From PALSA-555 sp963731625 (lineage in GTDB: Bacteria > Actinomycetota > Acidimicrobiia > IMCC26256 > PALSA-555): DNA of 64,000 nt. A model generated the notes under the pieces. It was not told the origin of the DNA and searched no databases. It saw nothing but the letters and a program-made list of their open reading frames with translations. Shown here piece after piece: positions 34,230-43,133 of the stretch (the first letter of the stretch is position 1; every line of letters starts with the position of its first letter). The translations under genes were made by a program, and so were the position numbers. The stretch is taken from the NCBI GenBank assembly GCA_963731625.1, contig CAVSWH010000001.1:1612001-1676000 (forward strand), written 5' to 3'.

Positions 34230-35863
34230 GCCCTCGCGGCCGAGGCGGGCGGCGGGCGCACGACACCGGGCGGCTGGTCCGGTCCAGCGTCGTGGTCGGC
34301 GTCGGCACGGCCGCGTCGCGGATCACGGGGCTCATGTGGCGCGCCGCGGCCGCGTACGCGATCGGCATCACTGCGTTGTCGGGGACGTACGCGTTCGCGA
34401 ACGAGACGCCGAACATGCTCTACGAGCTGCTCATCGGCGGCGTGCTCACCGCGACGCTGGTGCCGCAGTTCGTGCGGCTCCTCGACCACGACGACGAGGA
34501 GGGGACGAACGCGGTCGTGACCGTGTCGGTGCTCGTCCTGCTCGCGGTCTCGGCGCTCGGCGTGCTGCTCGCCCCGTGGATCGCGACCCTGCTCACCCTG
34601 CGGGTCGCGGGGGCGCAGCACGCGGCGGAGCAGCAGCTGGCCACCGACCTGGTGCGGCTCTTCATGCCCCAGATCGCCCTGTACGGGTTCACCGCGCTCG
34701 CCACTGCGCTGCTGCAGGCCCGTCGACGGTTCGCGGCCGCCGCGTTCGCGCCGATCCTCAACAACGTCGTGCTCATCGCGCTGTTCCTCGCGCTGCCGCA
34801 GCTCGCCCGACGGCCCATCACCGTGCAGCACGTCCTCGACAACCCGTGGCTGATCCTCTACCTCGGGCTCGGGACGACGGCCGCGGTCGCGGCGATGGCC
34901 TTCGGGCTGGTGCCGGCGCTGCGCGGCGCCCGCGTGCGCCTCCGCTTCGTCCCGGCGTTCCGGAACAAGGCCGTCGCCACCGTGATGCGCCTGTCCGGCT
35001 GGACCGTGGGCTACGTCGTGGCCAACCAGGTCGCTCTGTGGGTCGTCCTCGTGCTCGCCAACGTCCAACCCGGCGGCCCGGCCGCGTACCTCCTGGCGTA
35101 CACGCTGTTCCAGCTCCCGCACGGGCTGCTCGCGGTGTCGATCATGACCACCGCGTCGCCCGAGCTCGCGGCCGTCGCCGACGACCTCCCCGCGCTGCGC
35201 CACCGGTTCTCGCGCGCGCTCCGACTCGTGCTCACGATCGTGATCCCGGCGTCGGCGTTGTCGGTGGCGCTTGCCCGCCCGGCGGTCGTCGCGCTCCTGC
35301 AGCGCGGCGCGTTCTCGGGCGCGGACTCGGCGCTCGTGGCGCACACCGTCGTGGCGTTCGCGATCGGGCTGCCCTTCTTCTCCGCGTACCTGTTCGCGAT
35401 GCGCGCCTTCTACTCGGTCCACGACACGCGCACGCCGTTCCTGCTGAACTGCCTCGAGAACGCGGTGAACATCGCGCTGGCCCTTGCGCTCATCGGGCCG
35501 CTCGGGATCCCGGGACTCGCGTACTCGTTCTCCGCGGCGTACGCCGTCGCCGCGGTCGTGACCCTTGGCGTCCTGGGCCGCCGGATCGGCGGCATGCAGG
35601 GGCGGGGCATCGAGACGACGGTCGTGAAGGTCGGGCTCGTCAGCGCAGTCGCCGGCACGGGGGCGTGGGTCGTGGCCGACGCGATCGGCTGGGCCGGTGA
35701 CCTCCGGGCCGTCGCGGCGACGCTGGCCGGGCTCGCCATCGGGGGTGCGGTGCTCGCCGCCGGCCTCACCCTCCTGCGGGTCGACGAGTGGACGGCCCTC
35801 GTCGCCGGCTTTCGTCCTGCGGCGCGGCGAGGAGCCGACCGGGGCGCCGGCGTGCGACGATGA
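34226..35863 (+). CDS. murJ: Lipid II flippase MurJ
   Basis: 545 residues with about 14 predicted helices, MOP-superfamily. It moves lipid II across the membrane for peptidoglycan synthesis. Typical parts are SSVVVGVGTAASRITGLMWR near residue 16, FANETPNMLYELLIGGVLTA with the substrate-pore residues, and LPHGLLAVSIMTTASPELA near 295. Unlike the mycobacterial protein it has no fused C-terminal pseudokinase; a separate kinase gene follows one gene later. Translation is coupled to the DUF6049 gene. Confidence 0.93.
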   Translation: MSPRGRGGRRAHDTGRLVRSSVVVGVGTAASRITGLMWRAAAAYAIGITALSGTYAFANETPNMLYELLIGGVLTATLVPQFVRLLDHDDEEGTNAVVTVSVLVLLAVSALGVLLAPWIATLLTLRVAGAQHAAEQQLATDLVRLFMPQIALYGFTALATALLQARRRFAAAAFAPILNNVVLIALFLALPQLARRPITVQHVLDNPWLILYLGLGTTAAVAAMAFGLVPALRGARVRLRFVPAFRNKAVATVMRLSGWTVGYVVANQVALWVVLVLANVQPGGPAAYLLAYTLFQLPHGLLAVSIMTTASPELAAVADDLPALRHRFSRALRLVLTIVIPASALSVALARPAVVALLQRGAFSGADSALVAHTVVAFAIGLPFFSAYLFAMRAFYSVHDTRTPFLLNCLENAVNIALALALIGPLGIPGLAYSFSAAYAVAAVVTLGVLGRRIGGMQGRGIETTVVKVGLVSAVAGTGAWVVADAIGWAGDLRAVAATLAGLAIGGAVLAAGLTLLRVDEWTALVAGFRPAARRGADRGAGVRR

Positions 35864-35891
35864 GGGTCGCGGCGGAAACGAGGAGGCGGCC

Positions 35892-36728
35892 GTGCCAGTC
35901 CGAGTCGTGACCGACAGCGCCTGCGACCTGCCCGAGCCGGTCGTCGCCGAGCTCGGCATCCAGATCGTGCCCCTCACCATCCGCTTCGGCGCCGAGGAGC
36001 TGGTCGACCGCGAGGAGCTCTCGAACCAGGCGTTCTGGCAGCGCCTGGTCGACGCGCCCGCCCTCCCCGAGACGGCCGCGCCGTCGGCCGGAGCCTTCGA
36101 GGCGTGCTTCCAAGCCCTCGCCGACGACGGCGCCGACGGGATCGTCTGTGTGAACCTCTCCTCGCGGCTCTCCGCGACGATGCAGGCCGCGCAGGTCGCC
36201 GCCTCGGCGGTCGCCGACCGCTGCCCGGTGCAGGTCGTCGACTCGCTCACCTGCTCGATGGGGCTCGGCAATCTCTGCCTCGCCGCCGCCCGGCGGGCCA
36301 ACGACGGCGGGTCACTCGAGGACGTGGTCGCCGAGGTGACCGACCGGCGGGGCCGCACCCGCCTCTACGGGACGCTCGACACGCTCGAGTACCTGAAGAA
36401 GGGCGGCCGGGTCGGCAACGCCCGGGCCCTGCTCGGCTCGATGCTCGCGGTGAAGCCCGTCGTCGAGGTGCGCGACGGCGTCGTCGAGGAGGCCGGCAAG
36501 GTCCGCACCCGCTCGAAGGCCCTGCACCTGCTCGCCGACAAGGTCCACGACCAGTCGGTCGAAGCCGTCGCGGTCCTGCAGGGCGCCACGTCGGACCTCG
36601 ACACCTTCCTCGACCTCATCGACGACGTCGCGCCCCGCGACAAGATCATCGTCGGCGACGTCGGGCCGGTCATCGGGACCCACGCCGGCCCCGGCGTGCT
36701 CGGCGTCACGTTCCAGACCACCGACTGA
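35892..36728 (+). CDS. DegV-family fatty-acid-binding protein
   Basis: 278 residues. DegV/FakB proteins bind a fatty acid, in many bacteria for phosphorylation by FakA. Family marks are RVVTDSACDLPEPVVAELGI at the start, ETAAPSAGAFEACF near residue 57 with the lipid-head Ser/Thr, and LYGTLDTLEYLKKGGRVG near 160. AGGAGG at 35881-35886 fixes GTG 35892. It lies between murJ and the kinase gene. No fakA is in the window, so the acceptor kinase is unknown. Confidence 0.92.
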   Translation: MPVRVVTDSACDLPEPVVAELGIQIVPLTIRFGAEELVDREELSNQAFWQRLVDAPALPETAAPSAGAFEACFQALADDGADGIVCVNLSSRLSATMQAAQVAASAVADRCPVQVVDSLTCSMGLGNLCLAAARRANDGGSLEDVVAEVTDRRGRTRLYGTLDTLEYLKKGGRVGNARALLGSMLAVKPVVEVRDGVVEEAGKVRTRSKALHLLADKVHDQSVEAVAVLQGATSDLDTFLDLIDDVAPRDKIIVGDVGPVIGTHAGPGVLGVTFQTTD

Positions 36729-36763
36729 CCGGCGGTGCGGGCGCCGAGCGGCCGGGGGCTGGG

Positions 36764-36769
36764 TAGCGT
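36764..36769 (+). promoter_or_regulatory. -10 box of a leaderless promoter (kinase gene)
   Basis: TAGCGT, 8 bases before the GTG at 36778, no Shine-Dalgarno sequence in between. Confidence 0.4.
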
Positions 36770-36777
36770 CGCGGTCC

Positions 36778-37836
36778 GTGCCTGACCCGCCCGCGCCCGG
36801 CCGCGTCCTCGACGGCCGGTACCGGCTGGTGAGCCCGGTCGCCCGCGGCGGGATGGCGACCGTCTGGGACGCCGAGGACACGCTGCTCGCGCGCCGGGTC
36901 GCGGTGAAGATCCTCCATCCCGAGCTGGCCTTCGACGAGGCCCTCCGGGCCCGCTTCCGCAACGAGGCCGTCGCCGCCGCCCGCCTCGCCGACCCGGACA
37001 TCGTCGCCACCTACGACACGGGCGACGACGGCGGCGTCGGCTACATCGTCATGGAGTTCGTCGACGGGCCGACGCTGCGGCGGGTCCTCGACGTCCAGGG
37101 TCGCCTGGCGATCATCGACACGGTGCGGATCGGCCGTGAGGTCGCCTCGGCGCTCGCCGCGGCCCACCGTGAGGGGATCGTGCACCGGGACGTGAAGCCG
37201 GCGAACGTCCTCGTCCCCGCCGAGGGACCGGTGAAGGTCACCGACTTCGGGATCGCCAAGGCCGGGACGGGCGCCGAGCTCACCCGCACGGGCACGGTCG
37301 TCGGCACCGCCCGCTACCTCGCGCCCGAGCAGCTGCGCGGCGAGCCGGTCGACCCGCGCACCGACCTCTACGCGCTCGGGCTCGTCCTCTACGAGATGCT
37401 CGCCGGGGAGCTGCCGTTCCACGGCGACACCGAGATGGCCGTGGCCCTCGCCCGCCTCAGCACCCCGCCGGCGCCGATCCGCCAGCTGCGCCCCGACGTC
37501 CCGTCGGGACTGGCCCGCCTCGTCATGGCCTGTCTCGCCCTCGACCCGGCCGACCGCCCGCCGACCGCCCGCGCCGTCGCCGAGTTCCTCTCCGACCGTC
37601 CCCGCGACCCCGGCCCCGAGCGCCCCCGCGAGGGGACGCGCACCGTCGTGATGCCCCAGCCGGAGGCGGCCCCCGCCCGCCCGCGCCCGGCACCCCCGCG
37701 GCGGCGGCGCGGGCCGATCGCCGCGCTGGCCATCCTCCTCTTTGTCGCGGGCGCGGCCGCCGGCTACCTCCTCGTGCGGGCCGCCGACGCCGGCGCCGCC
37801 ACCCGCCCACCACCGGTCACGGCGGCCCCGCGCTGA
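36778..37836 (+). CDS. Membrane Ser/Thr protein kinase, PknB-like without PASTA domains
   Basis: 352 residues. A Hanks-type kinase domain (residues 10-265) has all catalytic marks: ARGGMATVWDAED (Gly-rich loop), RVAVKIL (Lys), GIVHRDVKPANVLV (catalytic loop), VTDFGIAK (DFG) and GTARYLAPEQ. A Pro/Arg-rich juxtamembrane stretch leads to one helix (IAALAILLFVAGAAAGYLLV) and only about 20 residues outside, so there is no PASTA sensor. Its place between murJ and cwlM suggests control of peptidoglycan precursors: in Mycobacterium PknB phosphorylates CwlM and the MurJ pseudokinase (established). Function here is inferred. Confidence 0.9.
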   Translation: MPDPPAPGRVLDGRYRLVSPVARGGMATVWDAEDTLLARRVAVKILHPELAFDEALRARFRNEAVAAARLADPDIVATYDTGDDGGVGYIVMEFVDGPTLRRVLDVQGRLAIIDTVRIGREVASALAAAHREGIVHRDVKPANVLVPAEGPVKVTDFGIAKAGTGAELTRTGTVVGTARYLAPEQLRGEPVDPRTDLYALGLVLYEMLAGELPFHGDTEMAVALARLSTPPAPIRQLRPDVPSGLARLVMACLALDPADRPPTARAVAEFLSDRPRDPGPERPREGTRTVVMPQPEAAPARPRPAPPRRRRGPIAALAILLFVAGAAAGYLLVRAADAGAATRPPPVTAAPR

Positions 37837-37844
37837 GCCCGGCC

Positions 37845-37860
37845 CCCCGGCCGGCCGGGG
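37845..37860. terminator. GC-rich palindrome after the kinase gene
   Basis: A perfect 16-base palindrome CCCCGGCCGGCCGGGG, 8 bases after the kinase stop, followed by CCCCTT rather than a T run. It may act as a terminator hairpin; actinobacterial terminators often lack the T tract. Confidence 0.4.
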
Positions 37861-37904
37861 CCCCTTGGGTACGCTCCGACACCCTCCCGGACCACTGAGA
37901 GCCG

Positions 37905-38186
37905 ATGGCCGACTGGACCACCCAAGCCGCCGACGCGATCGAGGCCGCGGTCACCGCGGTCCGCGACAGGACCGTCGTCCCCGCCCAGCGGGCCACCCGG
38001 GCCGTCGTCTACGGGCTGCTCGTCGCGTTCTTCGCGGGGACGGCGCTCGTGCTCCTCGCGGTCGGCGCGTTCCGCGGCCTGGTGATCCTCACCGGTCGCA
38101 CGTGGATCGCGTACCTGATCGTCGGCGGAATGCTCGTCGCCGCGGGCGCGTTCTGCTGGTCGCGGCGCACGAAGCGCACGGTGTGA
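37905..38186 (+). CDS. Small membrane protein between kinase and trxB
   Basis: 93 residues. An amphipathic N-terminal region (DWTTQAADAIEAAVTAVRDR) precedes two helices (VVYGLLVAFFAGTALVLLAVGAF and WIAYLIVGGMLVAAGAFCW) and a short basic tail. No family is recognised; small holin-like or phage-shock-like proteins look similar. TACGCT at 37870-37875 may be its -10. The trxB gene follows after 22 bases with an AGGAGGGAAGGG site, so it is probably cotranscribed with trxB. Confidence 0.75.
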   Translation: MADWTTQAADAIEAAVTAVRDRTVVPAQRATRAVVYGLLVAFFAGTALVLLAVGAFRGLVILTGRTWIAYLIVGGMLVAAGAFCWSRRTKRTV

Positions 38187-38208
38187 CCGTCGCAGGAGGG
38201 AAGGGCCG

Positions 38209-39153
38209 ATGACCGATGCCGTGCCCCTGGTGATCGTGGGGTCCGGACCGGCCGGGCTCACGGCGGCGGTGTACGCGGCGCGCGCCAACCTGCGCCCCAT
38301 CGTCATCGAAGGGCTCGAGGCGGGCGGCCAGCTCATGCTGACCACCGACGTCGAGAACTACCCCGGGTTCCCCGACGGCATCCTCGGACCCGAGCTCATG
38401 ACGAAGTTCCGCGAGCAGGCCGCCCGGTTCGGCGCGGAGTTCGTGACCGCCGACGCGGACCGCCTCGACCTCGACGCGTCGCCGTTCGGCGCGTGGGTCG
38501 AGGGGCGCGAGTGCCGCGGCGAGGCGATGATCGTCTCGACCGGCGCCACGGCGCGGATGCTCGGTCTGGACTCGGAGCGTCAGCTGCTCGGGCGCGGCGT
38601 GTCGACGTGCGCGACGTGCGACGGCTTCTTCTTCCGGGGCCAGCCCCTGGCCGTGGTCGGCGGCGGCGACTCGGCCCTCGAGGAGGCCTTGTTCCTGACC
38701 AAGTTCGCGACCGAGGTGACGATCGTCCACCGCCGCGACGAGCTGCGGGCCTCGGCGATCATGGCGGACCGGGCGGCCGCCAACCCGAAGATCTCGTTCC
38801 GCTGGAACGCCGTGGTCGAGGAGGTGCTCGGCAACGGCTCGGTCAAAGGGGTCCGGCTGCGGGACACCGTGACCGACGAGCGCTCCGAGCTCGACGTGGG
38901 GGCGCTGTTCGTGGCCATCGGGCACGACCCGAACACGGCGCTCGTGCGCGACCAGCTCGAGCTCGACGAGGGCGGCTACGTCGTCACTGCGGGCGATTCG
39001 ACGGCCACCTCGGTCGACGGCGTGTTCGCCGCGGGGGACGTGCAAGACCACGTCTTCCGCCAGGCCGTCACCGCCGCCGGCAGCGGCTGCATGGCCGCGA
39101 TCGAGGCGGAACGCTGGCTCGCGGCCCGGGAGCACGCGGCGCGGCGACGCTGA
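38209..39153 (+). CDS. trxB: Thioredoxin reductase
   Basis: A 314-residue NADPH- and FAD-dependent reductase. The FAD loop is VGSGPAGLTAAVYAAR near residue 8. The redox pair is CATCDGFFF (Cys near 134 and 137). The NADPH loop is VVGGGDSALEEALFL. The C-terminal FAD motif is GVFAAGDVQDHVFRQAVTAAG. It reduces the thioredoxin encoded next. trxB-trxA near the origin is the usual actinobacterial place. Confidence 0.96.
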   Translation: MTDAVPLVIVGSGPAGLTAAVYAARANLRPIVIEGLEAGGQLMLTTDVENYPGFPDGILGPELMTKFREQAARFGAEFVTADADRLDLDASPFGAWVEGRECRGEAMIVSTGATARMLGLDSERQLLGRGVSTCATCDGFFFRGQPLAVVGGGDSALEEALFLTKFATEVTIVHRRDELRASAIMADRAAANPKISFRWNAVVEEVLGNGSVKGVRLRDTVTDERSELDVGALFVAIGHDPNTALVRDQLELDEGGYVVTAGDSTATSVDGVFAAGDVQDHVFRQAVTAAGSGCMAAIEAERWLAAREHAARRR

Positions 39154-39189
39154 GGAATGCGCGGGCGGGGCGCGTGGTTCCCCTCTCAG

Positions 39190-39195
39190 TACACT
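39190..39195 (+). promoter_or_regulatory. -10-like box upstream of trxA
   Basis: TACACT in the 81-base gap between trxB and trxA, about 40 bases before the GTG; GAAAGGGAA serves as ribosome-binding region. Confidence 0.3.
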
Positions 39196-39234
39196 CGTCG
39201 GCATTCCGGCGAGACTGGCCGAAAGGGAATTGGC

Positions 39235-39570
39235 GTGTCTGAGATCACGAAGCTCACCGACGCGACGTTCGACGAGACGATCAGCGGCTCCGAGCAGCCC
39301 GTGGTCGTCGACTTCTGGGCGGAGTGGTGCGGGCCGTGCAAGATGATCGCGCCCGTCCTCGAGGAGCTCGCCAAGGAGAACGGCGGCAAGCTGCGCATCG
39401 CGAAGCTGAACGTCGACGAGAACCCGAACACGGCGATGCGGTACAACGTCATGAGTATCCCCACGCTGCTGGTCTTCAAGCCGGGCGAGTCGGGACAAGA
39501 GGCGCGCCGGCTCGTCGGCGCGAAGGGCAAGGCCCAGCTCCTCCAGGAGCTCTCCGACTTCGTCGCCTGA
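39235..39570 (+). CDS. trxA: Thioredoxin
   Basis: A 111-residue thioredoxin with the active site WAEWCGPCKM (Cys 32 and Cys 35) and the cis-Pro segment MSIPTLLVFK. It reduces protein disulfides in the cytosol with electrons from TrxB. GTG 39235 gives the usual N-terminus (SEITKLTDATFDE). The cwlM-like gene begins 5 bases after its stop. Confidence 0.96.
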   Translation: MSEITKLTDATFDETISGSEQPVVVDFWAEWCGPCKMIAPVLEELAKENGGKLRIAKLNVDENPNTAMRYNVMSIPTLLVFKPGESGQEARRLVGAKGKAQLLQELSDFVA

Positions 39571-39574
39571 GCGC

Positions 39575-40567
39575 GTGCCGGCGCCGTTGCGGGCGGGCGC
39601 CCGCGGGGAGGCCGTCCGCGACCTCCAGCGCCGCCTCGCTGCCGGCGGCCACGACGTCGCTCCCGACCCGATCGGCGAGTACGACGCCGGCACCGCCGAC
39701 GCCATTCGCGCCTTCCAAGCGGCGCGGGGGCTGCGCGTCGACGGGATCGTCGGACGCCAGACCTGGTCGGCGCTCGTCGAGAGCGGCTACGAGCTGGGCG
39801 ACCGCCTCCTGTACCGGCGCCGCCCGATGGTGCGCGGCGATGACGTCCTCGACCTGCAGCGCCAGCTGAACGCCCTCGGCTTCGACGCCGGCCGTGAGGA
39901 CGGGATCCTCGGCGACGACACGTACCGGGCGGTCGGCGCCTTCCAGCGCGACGCCGGGCTCGCCGCGGACGGCATCTGCGGGCCGGCCACCGTCGCGGCC
40001 CTCGGCCGGGTCGGCGCGATGGCCGACGGGTCGATCGCTACCGTCCGGGAGCGGGACCGCCTCCGGCGGGACCGCCAGCGCTTGGTCGGCCACCGGACCT
40101 ACGTCGCCGCCGCCCCCGGCCTGGCCGTCCTCGGCGAGGAGGTCACCCGGGGGCTGCTCGACGCGGGCGCCCAGGTGCTCCTCGACGCTTCGGGCGGCGA
40201 GGACTCCCTGCTGGCCGCCGCCGCCAACCGCTTCGACGCCCACCTGTTCCTCGGCCTCCGTCCGGGCGATTCCGTGGGGTGCTGCTGCGCCTACTTCGAG
40301 TCGGGCCGGTTCCGGTCGGAGGCGGGTCACGCCGTCGCCTCGGCGATCCACGACGAGCTGCGCGGGATCCTCCCGATCGAGGTCGGCGTGTCGGGACGAA
40401 CCTACGCGGCCCTCCGCGAGACGCGCATGGCCGCCGTCGTGTGCGAGATCGTCCCGGACGGCGACGTCGTCGCCATGCGGGGCGTCGTGGCGAGTGCGGG
40501 CGGTGTCGGGCGGGCGATCGTGCGGGCGGTGCGGCGCGCCGTCGAGGAGCCGGCCGTCGCGCTCTGA
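39575..40567 (+). CDS. cwlM: CwlM-like non-catalytic amidase (peptidoglycan regulator)
   Basis: 330 residues: two peptidoglycan-binding repeats (LRAGARGEAVRDLQRRLAAGG, then RGDDVLDLQRQLNALGF) and an Amidase_3 fold. The zinc ligands of active amidases are missing: the first His motif reads DASGGEDS-like sequence, FVSIHAN reads LFLGLRPGD, and only the Glu in VVCEIVPDG remains. In Mycobacterium CwlM is cytosolic, catalytically dead and, when phosphorylated by PknB, activates MurA (established). Position after trxA matches Rv3915. The last reading is inferred for this organism. Confidence 0.85.
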   Translation: MPAPLRAGARGEAVRDLQRRLAAGGHDVAPDPIGEYDAGTADAIRAFQAARGLRVDGIVGRQTWSALVESGYELGDRLLYRRRPMVRGDDVLDLQRQLNALGFDAGREDGILGDDTYRAVGAFQRDAGLAADGICGPATVAALGRVGAMADGSIATVRERDRLRRDRQRLVGHRTYVAAAPGLAVLGEEVTRGLLDAGAQVLLDASGGEDSLLAAAANRFDAHLFLGLRPGDSVGCCCAYFESGRFRSEAGHAVASAIHDELRGILPIEVGVSGRTYAALRETRMAAVVCEIVPDGDVVAMRGVVASAGGVGRAIVRAVRRAVEEPAVAL

Positions 40568-40568
40568 G

Positions 40569-41442
40569 CTAGGCCGACGCGGCGCTCGGGCTGCGCCCGT
40601 CGGTCATGCGCTTGTAGATCCGCTCGAGGTCGTCGAGGCCGGCGAACTCCACGGTGAGCGCGCCCTTCCCGCCCGCGCCGAGCTTGACGCGCACCCGCGT
40701 CTCGAGATGGTCGCTGAGCTGCTCTTCGAGCTGGAGCAGCGCCGCGGGTCGCATCCGCGCCGGCGCGCGCGGCGCGGGCTCGGGTTCGGCGCCGTCGTTG
40801 CGCGCGCGCACGGCCTCCTCGACGGCGCGCACGGACAGGTCGTCCTTGACCGCGCGGCGGGCGAGGGCCTCCTGGAACGCGCGGTCGGGCGTGCCGAGCA
40901 GTGCGCGGGCGTGCCCCATGGACAAGCGCCCCTCGCGCAGCGCGCGCTGGATCGAGGGCGGCAGCTGCAGCAGCCGCATCGTGTTCGTCACCGCGGCGCG
41001 GCTCCGCCCGACCGTCGTCGCGACCTGCTCGTGCGTCATCGAGAAGTCTTCGATCATCTGCTGGTAGGCCGCGGCCTCTTCCAACGGGTTCAGGTCGTCG
41101 CGCTGGAGGTTCTCGACGAGCGCCGCTTGCAGCGCGCGCTGGTCCTCGGTCTGGCGCACGATCGCCGGGATCATCTGGAGGCCGGCGCGGTGCGCGGCGC
41201 GCCAGCGCCGCTCGCCGGCGACGAGCTCGTAGCCGTCCCCCGCCGGTCGGACGAGCACCGGCTGGAGCAGCCCGACCTCGCGGATCGAGTCGGCCAGGGC
41301 GCCGATGCCCTCCTCGTCGAACCGATCGCGCGGTTGATATGGGTTTGGCCGAATTGCGGCAATTGGGAGCTCGAGGAGCCCGGGTGTGGTGACGACGCTG
41401 CCCCGCTCGGCTGCGCCGCTGGGGATCAGCGCGCCGAGGCCC

Positions 41443-41468
<26 letters not shown>
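40569..41468 (-). CDS. parB: Chromosome partition protein ParB
   Basis: A 299-residue CTP-dependent clamp that loads at parS. The N-terminus (GLGKGLGALI) and LPIAAIRPNPYQPR lead into the CTP-binding motifs ELVAGERRWRAAHRAG and ALVENLQRDDLNPLEEA. The helix-turn-helix is MTHEQVATTVGRSRAAVTNTMRLLQLP. A C-terminal dimer domain (LEEQLSDHLETRVRVKL) ends the protein. The start overlaps the parA 3' end by 26 bases. Two parS sites lie about 1 kb away at 42464-42515. Confidence 0.97.
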
Positions 41469-42336
<868 letters not shown>

Positions 42337-42463
42337 TGCCACTCCCCGGAGCACTCGCGTCGGCGGGACCGCGAGCCCTCGACTTCGACTTGAGGCTGGG
42401 GTTGGAGGATACGCCGTGGCGAGCGGATTCGCCAGCGTCTCGACGGAATCGCTCGGCGATCCC

Positions 42464-42477
42464 GTTTCACGTGGAAC
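42464..42477. promoter_or_regulatory. parS site 1 (ParB-binding)
   Basis: GTTTCACGTGGAAC, matching 13 of 14 bases of the parS core GTTTCACGTGAAAC, in the parA-rsmG gap. Confidence 0.93.
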
Positions 42478-42501
42478 GTGGCCGGGCCGATCCCCAGCCC
42501 C

Positions 42502-42515
42502 GTTTCACGTGGAAC
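42502..42515. promoter_or_regulatory. parS site 2 (ParB-binding)
   Basis: A second identical GTTTCACGTGGAAC, 38 bases from the first. It ends one base before the rsmG stop codon. Confidence 0.93.
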
Positions 42516-42516
42516 G

Positions 42517-43131
42517 TCAGCGCCAGAGCGGGCGCCGGGCCGGGACGCCGACCCGGCGGGGCCACCGGGGGCTCGGCGGATCAGCCAGCGTCATCACCGC
42601 GAGGGACGCCCCGCCCCCGCTCAGGAGCTCCGGCGGCGAGAGCCCCAGCGTCGCCAGGCCGTCCTCGTCCCAGCGACCCGGGTCGCCCCCCGGTGGCTCG
42701 GAGACCGCGAGTCGTCCCCCGGGCGCCAGGAAGCCGACGCCGCACTCGGCCGTGACGGCCGGCGGCCCGAAGGCCCGGGCGACGACGAGCTGGAACCGCC
42801 CCCGCCAGGCCTCGTCGCGCGCCGCGTCCTCCACGCGGGCGACGACCACGTCGACTCGGTCTGCGATCGCCAGCTGGTCGCAGGCCGACTCCAGATGGGC
42901 GCCCCGCCGCCGGCTCGCGTCCAGCAGGACGCCTCGGGCCGAGGGCCACTCGAGGGCCAGCACCAGGCCCGGGAGCCCGCCGCCCGCGCCGAGATCGACG
43001 AACGTCGCGACCGGGGCGCCGAGGAGGGCGACGAACGAGACGGCGTGCCGCCGCTGGTCGTCGAGGGGCCCGGGTCCGAGGTACCCGAGCCGCTGGGCGC
43101 GGGCGAGGGCGGCGTCGAGGCCGCCGGGCAC
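42517..43131 (-). CDS. rsmG: 16S rRNA (guanine-527-N7)-methyltransferase RsmG
   Basis: A 204-residue SAM-dependent methyltransferase (GidB) that modifies G527 of 16S rRNA; loss gives low-level streptomycin resistance in other bacteria. The SAM loop FVDLGAGGGLPGLVLAL is near residue 44 and LLDASRRRGAHLESAC follows. VVVARAFGPP is the later catalytic segment. GTG 43131 is used. The Arg-rich C-terminus is somewhat longer than usual. It lies two bases after jag, as in other origin regions. Confidence 0.93.
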   Translation of the reverse strand: MPGGLDAALARAQRLGYLGPGPLDDQRRHAVSFVALLGAPVATFVDLGAGGGLPGLVLALEWPSARGVLLDASRRRGAHLESACDQLAIADRVDVVVARVEDAARDEAWRGRFQLVVARAFGPPAVTAECGVGFLAPGGRLAVSEPPGGDPGRWDEDGLATLGLSPPELLSGGGASLAVMTLADPPSPRWPRRVGVPARRPLWR

Positions 43132-43133
43132 CG

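Noticed and set aside
33593..36358. A 921-codon open frame on the minus strand opposite DUF6049, murJ and degV
   Set aside because: It is low-complexity Arg/Asp/Gly sequence without any family and lies opposite well-supported genes; a usual artefact at this GC content.
37845..37864. A strong intrinsic terminator after the kinase gene
   Set aside because: The palindrome is perfect but there is no T tract; kept only as a low-confidence terminator.
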